Origin: Candidatus Omnitrophota bacterium
GTDB taxonomy: Bacteria > Hinthialibacterota > Hinthialibacteria > Hinthialibacterales > JAKPRU01
Reading direction: 5' to 3'
DNA: 64,000 nucleotides
Assembly: GCA_029570205.1 (NCBI GenBank)
Contig: JAKQSI010000070.1
Span: 57,263-121,262, forward strand
Shown piece by piece: positions 26,866 to 35,606 of this stretch (positions are counted from its first letter, which is position 1; each line of letters opens with the position of its first letter). The position numbers and the translations under genes were made by a program. The notes beneath the pieces are model-generated. The model did no database searches. It saw only the letters and a list, made by a program, of their open reading frames with translations, and was not told the origin of the DNA.

Positions 26866-29463
26866 ATGACCGGACAAGACTTCACTCAACCTCGTATTCT
26901 GGTGACGGGCGATACGCCATCGGCGTGGGATACCTACCGGTCTGCCCTGAATCCGGGCACAAATGTGCCGGAGGGTCCGCCGTTCGTTTTTAACCTCGCT
27001 TTCTGCCATTCACGGGAAGAAACCTGTGACAGGTTGCGTTCGGCCAGGTTGGAGAACCGCCCGTACGCCGTTGTTTTTATTGAAATTATGGATTTGTCTC
27101 AGCCGGACTGGGGCAATTTGGCACGAGGAATCCGCGCCATCGACTCCGATGTCGAGATTGTGCTTGCGACAACACATTCCGATCATCATTTAGACGACAT
27201 AATCCGCGGAGTGCTTCCGTTCGACAAGATTCTGGTTCTTCGTAAACCGTGTCATCCGGTTGAAATCCGCCAGTTGGCCATCTCCCTGTGGGGGAAATGG
27301 CGAGCCGAGAGACAATTGCGTTGGATTGAGCGCGAGACACAGCAGGAGTCTGCCGGCCCATTCGAATCTCCCGGCTCTGATGTCCCGGAACAAGACACAC
27401 AACAAAGGAACCAGCAGGCTGTGGAGGATCACCTTCAGGCCGTACTGGACGCCATTCCGGGATGCGTTTCCTGGATTACATCCGATTTACGATATGTGGG
27501 GATCAATCGATACCTGGCCAGGTTACTGGGAATTCCTGCCGAGCAGGCCATCGGTCAACCCGTGGGATTCAAGCACACCGACTCGGACTTCTGCCGGTTC
27601 GTAGAGCGTTTTTTTGCATCGAATGTTCAGTGGGACAGCACACAGACCAGTGGGACCATGCAAGGCGAACAACACGATTTCTTTGTGGTGGGTCAAAAAT
27701 ACCGGAACAGCAAAGAAGCGGTTTTTGTGGGATTGGACGTAACCGAACAGAAGCGGGCAGAACGGGCGTTGCGCGAAAGTGAAGAGGACTTTCGCCAACT
27801 CGCAGAGAACATCGGCGAAGTATTCTGGCTCGCCGACAAGGAGTTACGAAAGGTTGTTTATGTCAGTCCGGGGTATCAAGAGCTCTGGGGACGCCGTTGT
27901 GAGGATGCGTATCGCGAACCTTCGTCGTGGCTTGAGACCGTCCATCCCGAAGACCGAGAGCGTGTGTTGCAGGCGCTTTCAACAGTTCGGGCGACAGGCG
28001 CGCTCAGCGAAGTATTCCGAATTATCCGTCCGGGTGGCTCGGTCCGGTGGGTTCGAGACCGCGCGTTTCCGATTCGCGACGAGTCCGGCGAGGTTTACCG
28101 TTATGCGGGGATTGTGGAGGACATTACCGATTCCAGGCGGGCGGAAGAGGAACGGGCAATGCTCGAAGAGCATCTGCTCAATACGGTTCTGGATGGGATT
28201 GTAACGGTCAATCGCGAGGGGGTCATTCTGGCGCTGAACAGCACGGCGGCCACATTGCTCAATGTTCCGCCCGGCAAGGCTGTCGGGATGTACCTTTCGA
28301 CGGTGTGCGGCTCGGACCGTGAGGTGATTGCGGACCTGGTCGAAAAGTCCATTGTTGCGGGGAACGTTGTGCGGGAGCTCCCGGTGACCTTTGAGTCGGC
28401 GGGACGGGTGTGGACGTTCACAGTCAGTGTGACGCCGCTGACCAGCGGGCGGGAGGATGGCGCGCTTTTGGTGATCCGCGATGTCAGCCGACTGCGGGAC
28501 CTGGAGCGCGAAATCTCGGATCGATTTTCATTTAAGAACATTGTCGGCAAAAGCCCGCAAATGCGACGTGTTTTTGAGATGATCCGCAACCTGGCCGATA
28601 CCGACATTACGGTATTGATCCGGGGACCGAGCGGGACCGGCAAGGAACTGGTGGCGGAAGCCCTGCATTATCACGGTTCCGGTCGGATGGGACCGCTTGT
28701 GAAAGTGAATTGCTCGGCTTTGCCGGAGACACTTCTGGAGAGTGAACTGTTCGGCCATGTGCGTGGAGCGTTTACCGGCGCGACCCGCGACAAGGTTGGG
28801 CGGTTCGAACAGGCGGATGGCGGGACGATTTTCCTCGACGAAATCGGGGACATGTCTCCGGCCCTGCAACAGCGATTGTTGCGGGTTTTACAGGAGCGTG
28901 AAATCGAACGGGTCGGGTCCACACAGACCATCAAAATCGACATCCGTGTTCTTGCGGCAACCAACCGAGATCTGTACGAGCTGGTTTCTATCGGCAAGTT
29001 CCGGGAGGATCTTTATTATCGGTTGAACGTGGTGACCATTCAGCTGCCTCCGTTGCGGGAGCGACGTGACGATATTCCGCTTCTGATCCAGCATTTTCTG
29101 CGCCGATCTCAAGCGCACTTGGGACGAGTCATCAAGGGGATTGCTCCCGATGCCATGGAAATACTCCTTCATTACGATTGGCCCGGCAATGTGCGCCAGT
29201 TGGAGAATGCCATCGACCATGCCGTGGTGTTGAGCAGCGATGGATTTATCCGCACCGAGTGTCTTCCTCCGGAACTCCTGCGTGCCGTTCGGACTCCCCT
29301 TGAGCCGCGTCCTGTTGTGCAACCCACGATAGACAGGGAAACTCTTCAGGAAACGCTGAACGCGGTTGGCTGGAATCGGATGCGCGCCGCCCGAAGGCTT
29401 GGAATCAGCCGAACAACCCTCTGGAAAAAGATCAAGGAATACGAACTTATTCCGCCCGAATAA
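26866..29463 (+). CDS. sigma-54-dependent activator with pseudo-receiver and three PAS domains
   Basis: 865 residues. Domains: receiver-like fold about 8-130, in which the phospho-accepting Asp is replaced by Glu (E73 in VVFIEIMDL) while Lys127 (LRKP) is kept; three PAS regions about 190-290, 305-425 (with PAC) and 435-540; an AAA+ sigma-54 domain about 550-785 with Walker A GPSGTGKE (~585), GAFTGA (~634) and Walker B TIFLDEIGD (~652); and a C-terminal Fis-type helix-turn-helix (NRMRAARRLGISRTTLWKKI). It should bind upstream enhancers and drive RNA polymerase-sigma-54. The Glu may mimic a permanently phosphorylated state, leaving signal input to the PAS domains. No histidine kinase gene is adjacent. 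Targets are unknown. Confidence 0.92.
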   Translation: MTGQDFTQPRILVTGDTPSAWDTYRSALNPGTNVPEGPPFVFNLAFCHSREETCDRLRSARLENRPYAVVFIEIMDLSQPDWGNLARGIRAIDSDVEIVLATTHSDHHLDDIIRGVLPFDKILVLRKPCHPVEIRQLAISLWGKWRAERQLRWIERETQQESAGPFESPGSDVPEQDTQQRNQQAVEDHLQAVLDAIPGCVSWITSDLRYVGINRYLARLLGIPAEQAIGQPVGFKHTDSDFCRFVERFFASNVQWDSTQTSGTMQGEQHDFFVVGQKYRNSKEAVFVGLDVTEQKRAERALRESEEDFRQLAENIGEVFWLADKELRKVVYVSPGYQELWGRRCEDAYREPSSWLETVHPEDRERVLQALSTVRATGALSEVFRIIRPGGSVRWVRDRAFPIRDESGEVYRYAGIVEDITDSRRAEEERAMLEEHLLNTVLDGIVTVNREGVILALNSTAATLLNVPPGKAVGMYLSTVCGSDREVIADLVEKSIVAGNVVRELPVTFESAGRVWTFTVSVTPLTSGREDGALLVIRDVSRLRDLEREISDRFSFKNIVGKSPQMRRVFEMIRNLADTDITVLIRGPSGTGKELVAEALHYHGSGRMGPLVKVNCSALPETLLESELFGHVRGAFTGATRDKVGRFEQADGGTIFLDEIGDMSPALQQRLLRVLQEREIERVGSTQTIKIDIRVLAATNRDLYELVSIGKFREDLYYRLNVVTIQLPPLRERRDDIPLLIQHFLRRSQAHLGRVIKGIAPDAMEILLHYDWPGNVRQLENAIDHAVVLSSDGFIRTECLPPELLRAVRTPLEPRPVVQPTIDRETLQETLNAVGWNRMRAARRLGISRTTLWKKIKEYELIPPE

Positions 29464-29554
29464 TTGGCAATCTTGGCTTGTAGTTTGATAGCGCGCAGGG
29501 GTGCATGACTGCGTGCCTGCGTCATCTTGATTGCTCAACTGCCACATTCTCTCT

Positions 29555-29579
29555 GGATTCCGGCTTTCGCCGGAATGAC
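29555..29579. repeat. GGATTCCGGCTTTCGCCGGAATGAC repeat family, single copy
   Basis: Palindrome TTCCGGC-TTTC-GCCGGAA. The same sequence, in either orientation, is at 37334-37358 and 47912-47936, with a tandem version at 43924-43984. It is a widespread intergenic repeat type in bacterial genomes. Confidence 0.85.
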
Positions 29580-29726
29580 GGCTCTTGTCTCCTCTTGCAT
29601 TGGAGGAACCTCTTTTCTCCCTCTCCCACCGGGAGAGGGTTGGGGTGAGGGGATGTTCACCGTGTTCACTCTGTCCACCCTTCTCCCACGGTCTGAGTGC
29701 GATGAGAATTTCTTCCTCCCCCATAA

Positions 29727-29766
29727 AAAATCCTCCGGTCGGAACAATTTCCAACCGGAGGATTTT
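29727..29766 (-). terminator. intrinsic terminator of the exported unknown-protein gene
   Basis: Perfect 13-bp stem (29727-29739 with 29754-29766), extended by GGAA/TTCC after one mismatch. In the minus direction it is followed by TTTTTTATGG. It is 40 bp past the stop of the gene at 29806. Confidence 0.85.
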
Positions 29767-29805
29767 GGTCACCGCAAGAACCGATTACTCACATCGGCAT
29801 CTGGC

Positions 29806-31254
29806 TCAGTGGAGCTCCCAATCGGAGACCCCTGTGCCCTTAGCGGGATTCGGGAACACACTTACCACGCAATCGCTATTGCCGAAGGCTTGGGTTCCCC
29901 ACGCGAACGCAACGAACTCATTGTTCATACCCGGCATGAGCTGGCCCGGCTTTCCACCTTTATCCGGGGGGAATTCCGGCAGATTGTGCGGAATGAAAGC
30001 ATCCGTGGCCGGTGTACCATCGGCATTGAATACGCGAGCGACCGTGCACTCCATAAAGGTCACATCGTCCGCATAGCCATCTTGCCAGGAGACAGCAAAG
30101 GAACCGTTGGGAGCCATCGCCACACGGTTGCGGCCCAAGCCACGTGTTTCGCTATGTTGAGAAACCAGGATCGGCGGGCCGATCGGGTCCCCGCTGGCGT
30201 TCCACAGCTGTGCCAGAACCACCCCGACTCCAGCCAGTTCCGGAAGCGGTGCGAATCCATCGGGGATTGTGGCTCCCTCGTGAACGGTCACCCATAAGTC
30301 GCCACCGCAGGCTTCCATCCAGGTAGCCCCGGCATTCAACATTGAATCCCGAATCGGGAATTTACTACCCAACAGGCTGCCGTTGTTGTCATAGAACTCG
30401 GCTGTGACACCGTTGTCCGAATCGCTGAACATTACGACGAAACCGTTGGCCAGCGCTCCGCAACGAATCCCCTCCTGTTTTCCGGTCACATCATTGGTGA
30501 AAAACTCATCTTTGAATCGAGACCCATCGGAGTTGAAGATATTGATGGTTGCGACCTTGTTATTATTTGATGAGTAGTCGGGATCGCCCTCATATCGGTG
30601 ATTCTGGCAGTTGGTGACAATGACGAATTTTCCGTCATTGAGCCAGCAACAATCCCAATCCCGGTGCCCGGCGCTGAACTGAGAAATCGAAATCGGTCCG
30701 GTGATCGGCTGAAGATTTCCATCGAACAACATGAAGAATCCATGCCCCTGGCCGTCGTCTTCTACAATTCCGTCCGCGTCGATCACGGTCTCCGGAATTA
30801 TGACGTTTGAGTTGGTCAAACTGCTGGCTGTCCAAGTTGCCGCGGCCAGGAACACATTCTCACCACGCTTGTTCTTGCACAGTGTCCAGTTTGTATTCGC
30901 GCCTGTGTTGACTCCAACAATTATATCCGCCGCACCGCCATCTGTGAAGACGGGGAAGATACGGTTGCCGTTTCGATCCATTCCACTTACATGGTGACTG
31001 CCGCCACGGTTTACCCAGAACACGACCGTAGTTCCGTTGTCCAGGACGCACAGTTTCTGCTCCCGGTCATCGTTGGAGGTCTGGCCCAGCATCATCGGAA
31101 CTTCAGTGTGAATCGGCGCCAATGGGGGTGTCAACTCCGCATACGTGGGAGTATCGTCCTTGTAAGTGATCGGCGAACCGATCGGTTGACTGAACGCCAC
31201 GGGAACCGCAAACGCGCAGATCCCAACAATGAAAAACGTAAAACTCTTCTTCAT
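29806..31254 (-). CDS. exported protein of unknown function
   Basis: 482 residues. The ribosome site AAGGAG is 9 nt from ATG 31254 (MKKSFTFFIVGICAFAVPVA signal peptide) and only 3 nt from ATG 31260, so 31254 is preferred. The mature protein is rich in Gly, Asn, Asp and aromatic residues and consists of recurring beta-hairpin motifs (VVFWVNRGGSHHVSGMDRNG, FVVMFSDSDNGVTAEFYDNN, FAVSWQDGYADDVTFMECT), suggesting a beta-propeller or similar surface-exposed fold. I see no enzyme motif. The motif AxFxxxGxx(G/T)xxF recurs around residue changes, which recalls calcium-independent repeat propellers. It stands alone, with its own terminator and a long leader, so it is probably a single-gene transcript. 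Confidence 0.7.
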   Translation of the reverse strand: MKKSFTFFIVGICAFAVPVAFSQPIGSPITYKDDTPTYAELTPPLAPIHTEVPMMLGQTSNDDREQKLCVLDNGTTVVFWVNRGGSHHVSGMDRNGNRIFPVFTDGGAADIIVGVNTGANTNWTLCKNKRGENVFLAAATWTASSLTNSNVIIPETVIDADGIVEDDGQGHGFFMLFDGNLQPITGPISISQFSAGHRDWDCCWLNDGKFVIVTNCQNHRYEGDPDYSSNNNKVATINIFNSDGSRFKDEFFTNDVTGKQEGIRCGALANGFVVMFSDSDNGVTAEFYDNNGSLLGSKFPIRDSMLNAGATWMEACGGDLWVTVHEGATIPDGFAPLPELAGVGVVLAQLWNASGDPIGPPILVSQHSETRGLGRNRVAMAPNGSFAVSWQDGYADDVTFMECTVARVFNADGTPATDAFIPHNLPEFPPDKGGKPGQLMPGMNNEFVAFAWGTQAFGNSDCVVSVFPNPAKGTGVSDWELH

Positions 31255-31700
31255 GTTCATAGTCTCCTTACCTATTTTTGTTTTTTCGTGAGTGTGCCGA
31301 ATTTCCTCGCACGGTGGTCTTTTTTCACCTCCTCTCCGTCCCCAAACGGGAACAGGACCTCCTTCCGGAAACAGCAGCACAGTCGAATCATAGCACATTT
31401 CGATACCCGATACTACCATGAACGATAAAATTATTACTTTTATTTCCATTTTTTCCGGAACAGAAGGGAAAATTACGTATTAGGAATTGGAAAAAAGGGA
31501 CGGGCACGGATGGGGACAGGAGCGGACTGAATCACGAAAACGCGAAGAAAACGTGGGAATATGAAAAAAAAAGAAGAAATGGAGGACAAAAGGATCTGTT
31601 GCAAGCAGAATACTGACCGGGAAATACCCTCGCGCCGAAGAAAAGCAATGGGGACCGGGATGCGGCCCCTGATGCCGGGTTTCGCAGGAATATCCCTGAA
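31255..31700. other. spacer with no recognised gene
   Basis: 446 bp between two minus-strand genes. It should hold the promoter of the exported protein; a possible extended -10 (TGCTATGAT, minus strand, near 31397) has no clear -35. An A-rich, purine-rich stretch at 31530-31600 is unremarkable. Plus-strand open frames here continue antisense to the next gene and are not supported. Confidence 0.4.
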
Positions 31701-33002
31701 TTATGCGCAGACAGCCTTGCGTTCTTCCGCTGTCATTTCATGGATTTTGCGTAACAGCGCCTCTTCTTCAGGCCCCATTTCCATATCCCGTCTGGACACA
31801 ACCCTCCTGGCCACCTCGATGAACTTGTCCACGCGATACTCCATCACGCGCTTGGCCACCTGGATGAACTTGTCTGCTCGATACTCAACAAATCCATCCG
31901 GACCGCCCCAGCAGAAAGACGGCACATACGTGGGCGGCAAACCGGAGCCATAGATGTTGCATCCGATCCCGATGACGGTTCCAGTGTTCAACATGGTGTT
32001 GATTCCGGTTTTGGAATGATCGCCGATGGTGCATCCGACAAAAAGGCTGCCGGTGTCGATCCGTTCGCCGTTGATTGTGACTTTCACAGTTCCATATTCA
32101 TTCTTCAGGTCGCTGTTATTCGTGTTTGCCCCGAGGTTGACCCATAAGCCCAGGTAAGCATGTCCGAGAAAGCCATCATGCTGCTTGTTTGAATAGCTGT
32201 GAATAATGGATTCCTCGACCTCGCCGCCCACTTTGCAGACCGGACCGATGCTGGTCCCTTCGTAAATCTTCGCGCCGATTTTGATCGCGCTTTTTTTGCC
32301 GACATAAGTCGGCCCTTCAATTACGGCGTTCGGGAAGATTTTCGCATCTTTGTCGATAAAAACCGGTCCCTCTTCCGCATCGATCACCGTGCCAGGCGTC
32401 ACTTTCGCGCCCGCCGCGATATAGACATGCTCTCTCCCCAGAATGTGAACACCTTCGTAAACTGTACCTTCAATCTCTCCCGGCCTGGCCAGGGTCCTGA
32501 ATTCCCGAACGATCTCTTTCGAGTTGTTTTGAACCAGATTCCACGGATACTTAAGAACCGGATAGTCGACCTCGATTTTCTCTACTTGCGGCAGGCGATC
32601 CAATGTGATCGGTTGGGTCCAATCGACCGCAGCCAGGTTCGCGCCGGACAGACGTGCCGCAATGACCGTATCATCCCTCACGAAAATCTTGTCGGGTCCC
32701 TCGATCCGTATGTTCTGGCCGAACTCTTCATACCACAAGGCGCGACCATTAACCAGAAGTGCGTTCTCCGCCTTGCATTCGTTGACCGGACAGTTGATCT
32801 TTCTGTAGCCGAGATATTCTTTCAGAAACGGCTCCAGAAGTTTCCGGACATGATACACAAAAGCGGCTCTCGGATAGGCGGCCTGAATCTTTTCTCCCAG
32901 CATCCTGATTCCGCACCGAAGTGAGTACACAGGATTATTCAACGTAAGCGGGTAGAAATTTCGATACCCCTCGTCTTCGAAAAGTACGACGTGCCCAGCC
33001 AT
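31701..33002 (-). CDS. GlmU-like sugar-1-phosphate nucleotidyltransferase/acyltransferase (TIGR03991-type)
   Basis: 433 residues. The N-terminal ~190 are a diverged nucleotidyltransferase-like domain (VVLFEDEGYRNFYPLTLNNP and SLRCGIRMLGEKI are typical of the alternative bacterial GlmU-like family). The second half is a left-handed beta-helix with hexapeptide repeats (GAKVTPGTVIDAEEGPVFID, IGDHSKTGINTMLNTGTVIG). By family it is predicted to make UDP-sugars, possibly UDP-GlcNAc, from the amino-sugar phosphate. The C-terminus contains an exact-length 15-residue tandem duplication (EYRADKFIQVAKRVM then EYRVDKFIEVARRVV). nagB lies 146 bp upstream on the same strand, which supports amino-sugar metabolism. 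The usual GlmU pyrophosphorylase signature is not obvious. Confidence 0.8.
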   Translation of the reverse strand: MAGHVVLFEDEGYRNFYPLTLNNPVYSLRCGIRMLGEKIQAAYPRAAFVYHVRKLLEPFLKEYLGYRKINCPVNECKAENALLVNGRALWYEEFGQNIRIEGPDKIFVRDDTVIAARLSGANLAAVDWTQPITLDRLPQVEKIEVDYPVLKYPWNLVQNNSKEIVREFRTLARPGEIEGTVYEGVHILGREHVYIAAGAKVTPGTVIDAEEGPVFIDKDAKIFPNAVIEGPTYVGKKSAIKIGAKIYEGTSIGPVCKVGGEVEESIIHSYSNKQHDGFLGHAYLGLWVNLGANTNNSDLKNEYGTVKVTINGERIDTGSLFVGCTIGDHSKTGINTMLNTGTVIGIGCNIYGSGLPPTYVPSFCWGGPDGFVEYRADKFIQVAKRVMEYRVDKFIEVARRVVSRRDMEMGPEEEALLRKIHEMTAEERKAVCA

Positions 33003-33059
33003 CTATGTTTTCCTCCTGTGGGACGGATTTTGATCGTTTTTCAAACTTCCCCGCAATCT

Positions 33060-33120
33060 GTCGTTCCCATCCTGCAGGGGTTCCCATCCTGCAGGGGCAA
33101 GGCATGCCTTCCCCCTGCCA
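33060..33120. repeat. short direct and inverted repeats in the nagB to GlmU-like spacer
   Basis: CCCATCCTGCAGGGGTT occurs twice in direct repeat (33067-33098), followed by the palindromic GGGGCAAGGCATGCCTTCCCC. There is no T-tract, so it is not a typical terminator. Confidence 0.6.
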
Positions 33121-33148
33121 AATGCCTTCCTCTATGCGTTACAACCTC

Positions 33149-33919
33149 TTATTCCGGTTTGTTGTTATAGACCCATTTATAGTAATCCTTCAGTTCGAGT
33201 TGGGAGGCGGCAGCCTCATCGAGGACGAAGATAGCTCTGGGATGAGTTTGCAGGACGGAGGCAGTCACCATGGCGGTGACAGGTCCTTCGATGGCCTTCT
33301 TGATGGTCGCGGCCTTTTTACTGCCGTTGCAGAGCAGCAGGCAGATTCGCGCTTCCATGATCGTTCCGACACCCATGGTGAGGGCATACCGGGGGACATC
33401 CTCTATCTTTTCGAAGAATCGCGAATTGTCGTTGATGGTTTCCTGCGTCAATGTTTTCATGCGTGTGCGCGAAGCCAGGGAAGAGCCCGGCTCATTGAAT
33501 GCGATATGACCGTCTCCGCCGATGCCGAGAACCTGCAAGTCGATCCCGCCTGCCTCGTCGATCTGTTCCTCGTACCATTCACAGTGCGCCTCCGGATCTT
33601 CCGCCATGCCGTCGGGGACGTGGACATTCTGCGGCGACAAATTGATATGATTGAACAGATTATCGTGCATGAAATAGTGATAGGACTGGTCGTGGGTCCG
33701 CGGGAGGCCGATGTATTCGTCCAGGTTGAACGTGATGACCTTGGAGAAATCCAGCCCCTCTTCCTTGTACATGCGAATGAGTTCTTTGTAGAGACCGATA
33801 GGGGTGCTGCCGGTGGCCAATCCCAACACGCAGTTGGGCTTTCTGCGTACGAGAGAGGCGACGATTTTCGCCGCTTCTCTACTCATTTCGTCATAATCGG
33901 CCTTGATGATGACTTCCAT
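33149..33919 (-). CDS. nagB: glucosamine-6-phosphate deaminase
   Basis: 256 residues. It converts GlcN6P to fructose-6-P and ammonia, and the reverse is possible. Motifs: LGLATGSTPIGLYKELI (phosphate loop), TFNLDEYIGLP (catalytic Asp), and IGGDGHIAFNEPGSSLASRT (His/Glu active site). ATG 33919 is preceded by ACGGAG at 9 nt; the extension to 33979 is not conserved. It is upstream of the GlmU-like gene on the same strand. I saw no glmS or glmM in the window. Confidence 0.95.
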   Translation of the reverse strand: MEVIIKADYDEMSREAAKIVASLVRRKPNCVLGLATGSTPIGLYKELIRMYKEEGLDFSKVITFNLDEYIGLPRTHDQSYHYFMHDNLFNHINLSPQNVHVPDGMAEDPEAHCEWYEEQIDEAGGIDLQVLGIGGDGHIAFNEPGSSLASRTRMKTLTQETINDNSRFFEKIEDVPRYALTMGVGTIMEARICLLLCNGSKKAATIKKAIEGPVTAMVTASVLQTHPRAIFVLDEAAASQLELKDYYKWVYNNKPE

Positions 33920-34036
33920 TCTGATGCTCCGTTTCTTCTGTGGGAATTGCGTGATACCTCTGAGTTTGATTCGCGACAAATCGGAAGTATAATCGGCTTT
34001 TTCTCCTGTTCGCTAGGGAAGAATATCGGACAACGG

Positions 34037-34254
34037 ATTGCAGTCGGCAGAGTTTAAAAAAAAGAAGACTGGCCCCAAGCTCCGCTTCGGTACCAGCCTC
34101 AAAAGCTTCAGAAGGTTTTTGGTTAGCTCCGCTAACGTTCGTTCCTTCGAAACTCTCGAAGGTTTGAACGATCTCGGGCGTTCACTCGTTGTCCGTCCGA
34201 GACCACTCCAACCTTCATATCTACAGCACCCAACCCTTTTTTAGCAACTGCAAT
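34037..34254. mobile_element. 218-bp noncoding element with terminal inverted repeats and four internal hairpins
   Basis: The ends are ATTGCAGT (34037-34044) and ACTGCAAT (34247-34254), and each is followed inward by an A/T homopolymer run (AAAAAAAA at 34056-34063, TTTTTT at 34237-34242). Inside lie stem-loops GTTAGC-TCC-GCTAAC (34122-34136), CCTTCGA/TCGAAGG (34144-34162) enclosed by CGTTC/GAACG, TCTCGG/CCGAGA (34172-34202), and a CTGG...CCAG hairpin with AAGC/GCTT inside (34069-34096). It has no coding potential. It could be a MITE-like element or a structured RNA; read on the minus strand, the last hairpin plus T-run looks like an intrinsic terminator. Confidence 0.5.
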
Positions 34255-34463
34255 GCCAAAAAGCGGAATGGTCGATTCCGCGAGGCTTCTATGGTTCATA
34301 ACATGCAGAGTATTAAGGAGTTAGAATCAGGTATCCCCATGGAAATCCCGAATGGGTTTCCGTAATGACAGGTGGAATGAAGACAGGAATTTCTTGCCGT
34401 TCGATATGGGGCAGATGAGACGTTTGCCGGAACAATACCCGGCCTTTGGAACTATCGAAGCGC
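34255..34463. other. spacer with no recognised gene
   Basis: About 210 bp between the inverted-repeat element and the sixA stop. There is an AAGGAGTTAGAATC stretch at about 34314, but no coding frame of note follows it. Confidence 0.4.
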
Positions 34464-34955
34464 CTATTCCGCCAGGGCCTTCATAATTCTGGGTGGGAGA
34501 AGCCAGACCAATTCCATTTCCCCCTCGGATAGCTGAACCCGCGCAACGCCTCCCTTTTTCATCCACACTCCGCCTCGGTGGTGACCACAGGTGGCGAAGG
34601 AGACAAAGCGCGAGAACGCCGGATCATGCCCCACAAGCACGACACAGTCCTTTTTTGTTTTCTGCGCGACCTCCAGAAGGTCCTGAGGGCTTGCGTCCGG
34701 TCCGAGGCGCTCATCCTCCATCAATCCCTCCGAGGGGATCCCAAAGGCTTCCGCGACGATCTCAGCGGTCTGCCTGGCCCGTACCAGCGGACTACTGATG
34801 ATCGCCCCCGGTTTTTCCAGAATCCGCTGCAACCCTGTCGCGATTCTTTCCATGTCTCTGATCCCCTCGGATGTCAGTGCGCGCTCGGCATCGAATCGAA
34901 CGCCCGGACTGCCGAGCGGTTCGGCGGCTGCATGACGGATCAGCACGATATCCAT
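34464..34955 (-). CDS. sixA: SixA-type phosphohistidine phosphatase
   Basis: 163 residues of the histidine phosphatase superfamily. The N-terminal MDIVLIRHAAAEP carries the phospho-accepting RH motif, SSPLVRARQTAEIVAEAF is the second conserved arginine motif, and VVLVGHDPAFSRFV holds the catalytic histidine. SixA enzymes remove phosphate from histidine-phosphotransfer domains or PtsN-type carriers. AAAGGAG at 9 nt decides the start. The gene begins 3 bp after the stop of the HEAT lipoprotein gene, and its ribosome site lies within that gene's end. No phosphorelay partner is visible in the window other than the sigma-54 regulator, which lacks the receiver Asp. Confidence 0.92.
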   Translation of the reverse strand: MDIVLIRHAAAEPLGSPGVRFDAERALTSEGIRDMERIATGLQRILEKPGAIISSPLVRARQTAEIVAEAFGIPSEGLMEDERLGPDASPQDLLEVAQKTKKDCVVLVGHDPAFSRFVSFATCGHHRGGVWMKKGGVARVQLSEGEMELVWLLPPRIMKALAE

Positions 34956-34958
34956 GGT

Positions 34959-35606
34959 TTACTCCTTTGTGCTTGTGGCGCCCGGCGGTGTTTCTCCCAT
35001 CCGTTTGAGAGCCTCTTCGGCGGCTTTCCGAACCTCTTCATAGTGGTCCAGAGTGGCCTCTTGGATCATTTCGAGCGCCCTGGGATCACCGATTTCCCCC
35101 AGGGCCTTGATCGCGGCGGCACGAAGAGCGGATTCCCGGGGGCCGCGGCGACCCGCCATCAGCAGAAGATCCTCCACCGCTTCCCTTGCTCCGAGTCTCC
35201 CCAGCATCATGGCAGCCATCATGTAATAAGGGGTCTCTTTCCGTTCCCAAATCTGTTCCATGGAATGACGATTTCCCATACGGACGATTTCCAGCAGGGG
35301 ATCAACCGCTGTGAATCCATACTCCAGAATCTTTTCCATGCGGGGAAAGACCTCGCGGGATGGCGGCGGCTGGCCTTCCTGGGACCGTGCCAGGTACCAG
35401 GCGAACATCTTGTCGATTGCATCCAACGCCTCTTTTTCCTCGGTAGAGAATTTTTTCGCGTCGATCTCATTGAGCAGCGGGTGCTTGCAGTCCCCGTGAG
35501 ATTCTTTCCAACTTTTCTTTTCATCCGTGAGTGTGCATGAGATGGCCAGGATTGTTATCAGCGCAAGACGCCATCCGAACGGAATTGCATCAGGAAGACT
35601 TTTCAT
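34959..35606 (-). CDS. HEAT-repeat lipoprotein
   Basis: 215 residues. The N-terminus ends in the lipobox-like LAISC (ILAISCTLTDEKK), so an exported lipid-anchored protein is predicted. Two or three HEAT-type helical repeats are visible at about 120-205 (ESALRAAAIKALGEIGDPRA, YEEVRKAAEEALKRMGE). The function is unknown. ATG 35606 overlaps the stop of the sulfatase relic as ATGA, and the stop is 3 bp before sixA, so the three form one transcription unit. Length and repeat type differ from the larger HEAT lipoprotein at the left edge. Confidence 0.85.
   Translation of the reverse strand: MKSLPDAIPFGWRLALITILAISCTLTDEKKSWKESHGDCKHPLLNEIDAKKFSTEEKEALDAIDKMFAWYLARSQEGQPPPSREVFPRMEKILEYGFTAVDPLLEIVRMGNRHSMEQIWERKETPYYMMAAMMLGRLGAREAVEDLLLMAGRRGPRESALRAAAIKALGEIGDPRALEMIQEATLDHYEEVRKAAEEALKRMGETPPGATSTKE

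Larger units (their letters stand above)
29464..29805. other. spacer with two dispersed repeats and a terminator
   Basis: Holds a GGATTCCGGCTTTCGCCGGA-type repeat (29555-29579), a CCCTCTCCCACCGGGAGAGG repeat with GGTTGGGGTGAGGGG (29621-29657) and an intrinsic terminator (29727-29766). No gene seen. Confidence 0.7.
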
